Part shown: positions 60,783 through 64,000 of the stretch, in pieces | Numbering within the stretch: the first letter of the stretch is position 1 | Layout: the number at the start of each line of letters is the position of its first letter | Origin: Affinibrenneria salicis | GTDB taxonomy: Bacteria > Pseudomonadota > Gammaproteobacteria > Enterobacterales > Enterobacteriaceae | DNA: 64,000 nt | Direction: 5' to 3' | Assembly (NCBI RefSeq): GCF_008710095.1 | Contig: NZ_VYKJ01000008.1 | Span: 181,346-245,345, forward strand | Translations under genes and position numbers: made by a program | The notes under the pieces: model-generated | Database searches by the model: none | What the model was told of the DNA's origin: nothing | What the model saw: only the letters and a program-made list of their open reading frames with translations

Positions 60783-60993
60783 TAAATCATCCGGGATGCG
60801 GGACAAAACGTTATCGTTTTGAACACTACGGGCGGAGTATATGAATGCGCCTCGCGACGCGGCAGGCGAACGACGAATTCGCCGGTAGCGGATTTGAGCG
60901 CCGCTGGCGGCGGCCCCGCAGTGGCGAAGCCCTGGAACGGGGCGAATAATTGAGCGCCGTCAACGTTGCTGCGGCTTGAAGTATGACTGATTA
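60783..60993 (-). repeat. Inverted copy of the 37.7-38.3 kb repeat module
   Basis: Reading the minus strand: CAGTCATACTTCAAGCCGCA, then GGCGCTCAATTATTCGCCCC, GCCGCCAGCGGCGCTCAAAT, CCGCTACCGGCGAATTCGTC, CGCATTCATATACTCCGCCC and GATAACGTTTTGTCCCGC. These follow the same order as in element B. It fills the fabR-yijD gap and probably separates yijD from fabR transcription or alters their linkage. Confidence 0.7.
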
Positions 60994-61012
60994 ACACACC
61001 TGGAGGAAAAAG

Positions 61013-61396
61013 ATGACTGAACAACCTCGCCAGGAAAAAGGGACTTTACTGCTGGCGCTGATCGCCGGGCTTTCCGCCAATGGATCATTCGCCGCGCTGT
61101 TTAGCGCGATTGTGCCATTCTCCGCGTTCCCGCTGATTGCGTTGGTTCTGGCGGTGTATTGTCTGCATCAGCGCTATATGCATCACGCGATGCCGGACGG
61201 CATTCCCGTGCTGGCCGCCGGCTGCTTTTTACTGGGCGTGTTGCTGTACAGCGCCATTGTGCGCGCCGAATACCCGCAAATGGGTTCTAACTTCGTGCCG
61301 GCCGTGCTCTGCGTCGCGCTGGTTTTCTGGCTGGGTTTGCGTTTGCGCGGGCGTAAGCCGGTCGCAACCGGCCCGAACGATATCGACGCCCCGTAG
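61013..61396 (+). CDS. yijD: YijD, DUF1422 inner-membrane protein
   Basis: A 127-aa protein with four hydrophobic spans and a Tyr-His-rich loop ([16 protein letters not shown]). GGAGG lies a few bases upstream of the ATG. It is the positional equivalent of E. coli yijD (fabR-yijD-trmA). Function unknown. Confidence 0.93.
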   Translation: MTEQPRQEKGTLLLALIAGLSANGSFAALFSAIVPFSAFPLIALVLAVYCLHQRYMHHAMPDGIPVLAAGCFLLGVLLYSAIVRAEYPQMGSNFVPAVLCVALVFWLGLRLRGRKPVATGPNDIDAP

Positions 61397-61413
61397 CCGG
61401 GGCGTGGCCGCCG

Positions 61414-62520
61414 TCAGCCCGGGATTTTCTCCAGCAGTACGCCCGCTTCCATATGGTGGGTATAGGGGAACTGATCGAACAGCGCCAGCCGGCGTACCCG
61501 GTGCGTCTGGGTTAGGGTGCGTAGGTTGTCGCACAGCGTTTCGGGATTGCAGGAGATATACAGGATGCGCGGCCAATTTCGCACCATGGCCAGCGTGGCG
61601 GCATCCAGCCCGCTGCGCGGCGGATCGACGAAAATGGTCTCGCACTGATAGCTGCTCAGATCGATGCCTTTCAGGCGCTTGAATTCGCGTACGCCCTGCA
61701 GCGCCTGGGTAAACTCTTCCGCCGCCATACGAATAATCTGCACGTTATCAATCCGGTTAGCCGTTATGTTGTACTGCGCGGCGGCGACCGACGGTTTGGC
61801 GATTTCGGTGGCCAGCACCCGATTAAAATTACGCGCCAGCGCCAGCGAGAAATTGCCGTTGCCGCAGTAAAGCTCCAGCAAATCGCCGCGGGAACCGCGG
61901 GTGACCGACAGCGCCCACTCAAGCATCTGAATATTGGTGGCGGCATTGGGCTGAGTGAAGCTATTTTCGACCTGGCGGTAAACCATATCGCGGCCGGCAA
62001 CCGGCAGAATCTCATCAATATAGTCGTGGTCAAGGCAGATTTTGGTCTTGGTCGCCCGCCCTATCAACTGGATATCGAACCCTTTGGCGGTCAACTGCTC
62101 CCGCAGCGCGCGGGCATGGCGCTGCCACTCTTCGTCCAGCGGGCGATGGTACAACATTGATACGACCGCCTTGCCGCTGAGCGTGGAAAGATAATCGATC
62201 TGGAATATTTTACGTCGCAGCGCCGGATTATCTCGGATAGCGTCGATGAATTCCGGCATTAATCGATTGATCAGTTCGCTGGCGGCCGGAAAGCGATCAA
62301 TCCGGATACGTTGCTGGCTCTGCTGATCAAACATGATGTGGTAGATGTCGTCGCCGTCATGCCAGAGGCGGAATTCAGCGCGCATACGATAATGACTGAC
62401 CGGCGAACGAAACACCTCGGGCTGCGGGGCGTTAAAAGGAGCCATCATGTCTTTCAGTCGGTCGGTTTTTTGGTTAAGCAGGTCGTCATAGCGATCGACT
62501 GGCAGAATGTCTGGCGTCAT
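61414..62520 (-). CDS. trmA: TrmA, tRNA (uracil-54-C5)-methyltransferase
   Basis: A SAM enzyme forming ribothymidine at position 54 of the T-loop of tRNAs. It is 368 aa, near the E. coli length. SAM motif [30 protein letters not shown] and the catalytic Cys in [15 protein letters not shown] are all present. In E. coli btuB lies between trmA and murI; here only about 220 bases separate them. Confidence 0.97.
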   Translation of the reverse strand: MTPDILPVDRYDDLLNQKTDRLKDMMAPFNAPQPEVFRSPVSHYRMRAEFRLWHDGDDIYHIMFDQQSQQRIRIDRFPAASELINRLMPEFIDAIRDNPALRRKIFQIDYLSTLSGKAVVSMLYHRPLDEEWQRHARALREQLTAKGFDIQLIGRATKTKICLDHDYIDEILPVAGRDMVYRQVENSFTQPNAATNIQMLEWALSVTRGSRGDLLELYCGNGNFSLALARNFNRVLATEIAKPSVAAAQYNITANRIDNVQIIRMAAEEFTQALQGVREFKRLKGIDLSSYQCETIFVDPPRSGLDAATLAMVRNWPRILYISCNPETLCDNLRTLTQTHRVRRLALFDQFPYTHHMEAGVLLEKIPG

Positions 62521-62739
62521 GATTTTTCCGGTTGGCAGGGTTGAAAATAAGATATTGGCTGGGAATTGTAGGGCATCCCAGGGCGATGTCCAGTTTTGTG
62601 AGCCATCCCGCTTTATTCACTTCCCGGACAGGCCGCGCCGTACCCGGATTTAAGCGCCGGGCGTGGGTTCCTCCTCATCTCAAGGAACGGTTCGTGGTAG
62701 AATGCCGCCTCTGTTAGCTAAAAATGAATGAGAAGGAAT

Positions 62740-63597
62740 ATGGCTACCGAACTGCAGTGTGAGAATAGGTTCTCACCGGAAGCTATACCCTCTGACCCGC
62801 AAGCCCGCCCCACCATACTGATATTTGATTCCGGCGTGGGTGGCCTGTCCGTCTATGACGAGGTTCGCCGGCTGTTGCCGAATATCCACTATATCTATGC
62901 GTTCGATAATGAAGCGTTCCCCTATGGTGAAAAACCGGAGCAGTTCATCGTCGAGCGCGTGCTCGACGTTGTGGCGGCGATAGAAAAACGCCATGCCCTG
63001 GCGCTGGTTATCGTCGCCTGCAATACCGCCAGTACGATCTCCCTGCCAGCCCTGCGACAGCGATTCAGCTTCCCCGTGGTCGGCGTGGTTCCCGCAGTGA
63101 AACCGGCGGCCAAACTCACCCGCAACGGCATTGTCGGGCTGCTGGCGACGCGCGCGACCGTCCAGCGCGCCTACACGCATGAACTTATTGCCCGGTTTGC
63201 CACCGATTGCCAGATCATCCTGTTGGGTTCCGCCGAACTGGTGGAGCTGGCGGAGGCCAGACTGCGCAGCGAAGACGTGCCGCCCTCGGCGCTGCAGAAA
63301 ATTCTGCGTCCCTGGCTGCGTTTACCGGAGCCGCCGGATACGGTAGTGCTCGGCTGCACGCATTTCCCTTTGTTAGCGGACGAACTTCGCCAGGTGCTGC
63401 CGGCGGGCACGCGGCTGGTGGATTCCGGCGCGGCCATCGCCCGCCGCACGGCATGGCTGATTGGTAATATGACCGGCGCGCCGCTGTCGAACGAAGAAAA
63501 CCGGGCCTACTGTATGGCCATTACGCCGAAAACCGTTGCCCTGTGGCCAGTTTTACAGCGATATGGCTTTGCTTCGCTCGAAAAACTAGCGCTTTAG
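62740..63597 (+). CDS. murI: MurI, glutamate racemase
   Basis: Provides D-glutamate for peptidoglycan. It is 285 aa from the ATG at 62740 (MATELQCEN), which matches the E. coli N-terminus, though GAAGGA is only 2 bases away; an in-frame ATG at 62728 has no ribosome site. The two catalytic cysteines are in IVACNTASTISLPAL and VLGCTHFPLL, and the N-terminal IFDSGVGGLSVYDE is typical. An N-terminal extension of the UDP-MurNAc-Ala-activated type is present. Confidence 0.96.
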   Translation: MATELQCENRFSPEAIPSDPQARPTILIFDSGVGGLSVYDEVRRLLPNIHYIYAFDNEAFPYGEKPEQFIVERVLDVVAAIEKRHALALVIVACNTASTISLPALRQRFSFPVVGVVPAVKPAAKLTRNGIVGLLATRATVQRAYTHELIARFATDCQIILLGSAELVELAEARLRSEDVPPSALQKILRPWLRLPEPPDTVVLGCTHFPLLADELRQVLPAGTRLVDSGAAIARRTAWLIGNMTGAPLSNEENRAYCMAITPKTVALWPVLQRYGFASLEKLAL

Positions 63598-63648
63598 CGC
63601 GCATGCGCGCAAATAACCCCCAGTTGGAAAAAAAAGTGCATTTAGCGC

Positions 63649-63676
63649 TTGTCAGGCGGCGAGAAGTCCCTATAAT
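63649..63676 (+). promoter_or_regulatory. rRNA operon promoter P1
   Basis: TTGTCA (63649-63654), a 16-base spacer, then TATAAT (63671-63676) followed by GCGCTCCCAC, nearly the same as E. coli rrn P1 including the GC-rich discriminator. An A-rich UP-element-like stretch (GGAAAAAAAAGTGC) precedes the -35. Confidence 0.9.
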
Positions 63677-63745
63677 GCGCTCCCACTGACACGGCAACAG
63701 CGATTACGCAGTTGTACGGTGAGTAAGAAGTCAGGCAATAATTAC

Positions 63746-63773
63746 TTGACTTCACAGCGGAAAAGCATATTAT
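63746..63773 (+). promoter_or_regulatory. rRNA operon promoter P2
   Basis: TTGACT (63746-63751), a 16-base spacer, then TATTAT (63768-63773), placed about 97 bases after P1 as in E. coli rrn operons. Confidence 0.85.
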
Positions 63774-63806
63774 TTGCGGCCCGCGCCACGATGAATGTCG
63801 CGGCAC

Positions 63807-63818
63807 TGCTCTTTAACA
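63807..63818 (+). promoter_or_regulatory. rrn leader boxA antitermination site
   Basis: TGCTCTTTAACA, the conserved boxA of the rRNA leader that binds NusB-S10 to prevent premature termination. Confidence 0.85.
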
Positions 63819-63966
63819 ATTAATCAGACAATCTGTGTGGGCACTCACAGGACCGTATCGTAAAAGATACAAAAAAGTCCTGAAGAGTGACTGACAGTTA
63901 ATTCATTACGAACTAACAGTACAATTCTTTGGGCAGCTATTAACTTAGCAAAATCAAACAAATCTT

Positions 63967-64000
63967 AAATTGAAGAGTTTGATCATGGCTCAGATTGAAC
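63967..64000 (+). rRNA. rrs: 16S ribosomal RNA (first 34 bases, cut by window edge)
   Basis: Begins AAATTGAAGAGTTTGATCAT and continues GGCTCAGATTGAAC, the universal 16S 5' end. It sits behind P1, P2 and boxA. The murI-rrn linkage is the rrnB-type location of E. coli. Confidence 0.97.

Overview
The window is a chromosomal segment from a GC-rich member of the Enterobacterales. Most proteins look close to E. coli K-12 counterparts, and many neighbourhoods are shared with it: cpxP/cpxRA, fieF-pfkA, tpiA-yiiQ-yiiR-fpr-glpX, zapB-rraA-menA-hslUV-ftsN-cytR-priA-rpmE-metJ-metBL-metF, and oxyR-sthA-fabR-yijD-trmA-murI-rrn. The threonate cluster, aguAB, the short intergenic repeats and the absence of several E. 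coli neighbours suggest a soft-rot/plant-associated lineage (Pectobacteriaceae such as Brenneria, Dickeya, Lonsdalea or Pectobacterium). The family-level placement is inference.

Layout. 1-2.0 kb: the end of a branched-chain amino acid ABC operon (livM'-livG-livF). 2.1-3.8 kb: a chemoreceptor. 4.2-10.4 kb: a catabolic operon for four-carbon acid sugars (permease, otnI, otnC, otnK, ltnD) with a divergent DeoR-type regulator. 10.5-17.4 kb: a small orphan exported protein, the ugpBAECQ operon behind a clear Pho box, an AEC-family permease and a yhhA-like exported protein. 17.5-23.7 kb: trmL, then two exported proteins of unknown role co-directional with cpxRA, and divergent cpxP carrying the CpxQ sRNA in its 3' end. 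23.8-24.1 kb: the decayed C-terminus of a phage integrase. 24.5-31.3 kb: a GNAT acetyltransferase, agp, fieF, pfkA and the putrescine pair aguBA. 31.5-41.4 kb: tpiA, yiiQ, yiiR, fpr, glpX, an MFS transporter, a 0.8-kb nest of repeat elements, glpK (without glpF), zapB and rraA. 41.5-54.9 kb: menA, hslUV, ftsN, cytR, priA, rpmE, and the met regulon genes metJ, metB, metL, metF with MetJ operators. 55.0-57.1 kb: an AraC-type regulator divergent from azlCD. 57.6-64.0 kb: oxyR, sthA, fabR, yijD, trmA, murI, then the promoters and first 34 bases of a 16S rRNA gene.

How the genes connect. Several modules feed the triose-phosphate node: threonate breakdown should yield dihydroxyacetone phosphate, and UgpQ plus the Ugp transporter deliver glycerol-3-phosphate. 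GlpK, GlpX, PfkA and TpiA handle the C3/C6 interconversion. The Cpx block is a complete envelope-stress unit (sensor, regulator, inhibitor, sRNA and a CpxR box), with two uncharacterised exported proteins directly downstream of cpxA.

Regions worth most attention: a dispersed repeat family with TATACCC/GGGTATA-type ends (tandem cluster at 37.6-38.4 kb, inverted copy at 60.8 kb, miniature copy at 42.6 kb); the two-gene exported cassette after cpxA; the loss of glpF and btuB from their usual places; and the integrase remnant beside cpxP. I found no CRISPR array, no complete mobile element, no tRNA gene and no clearly novel multi-gene defence or biosynthetic system.
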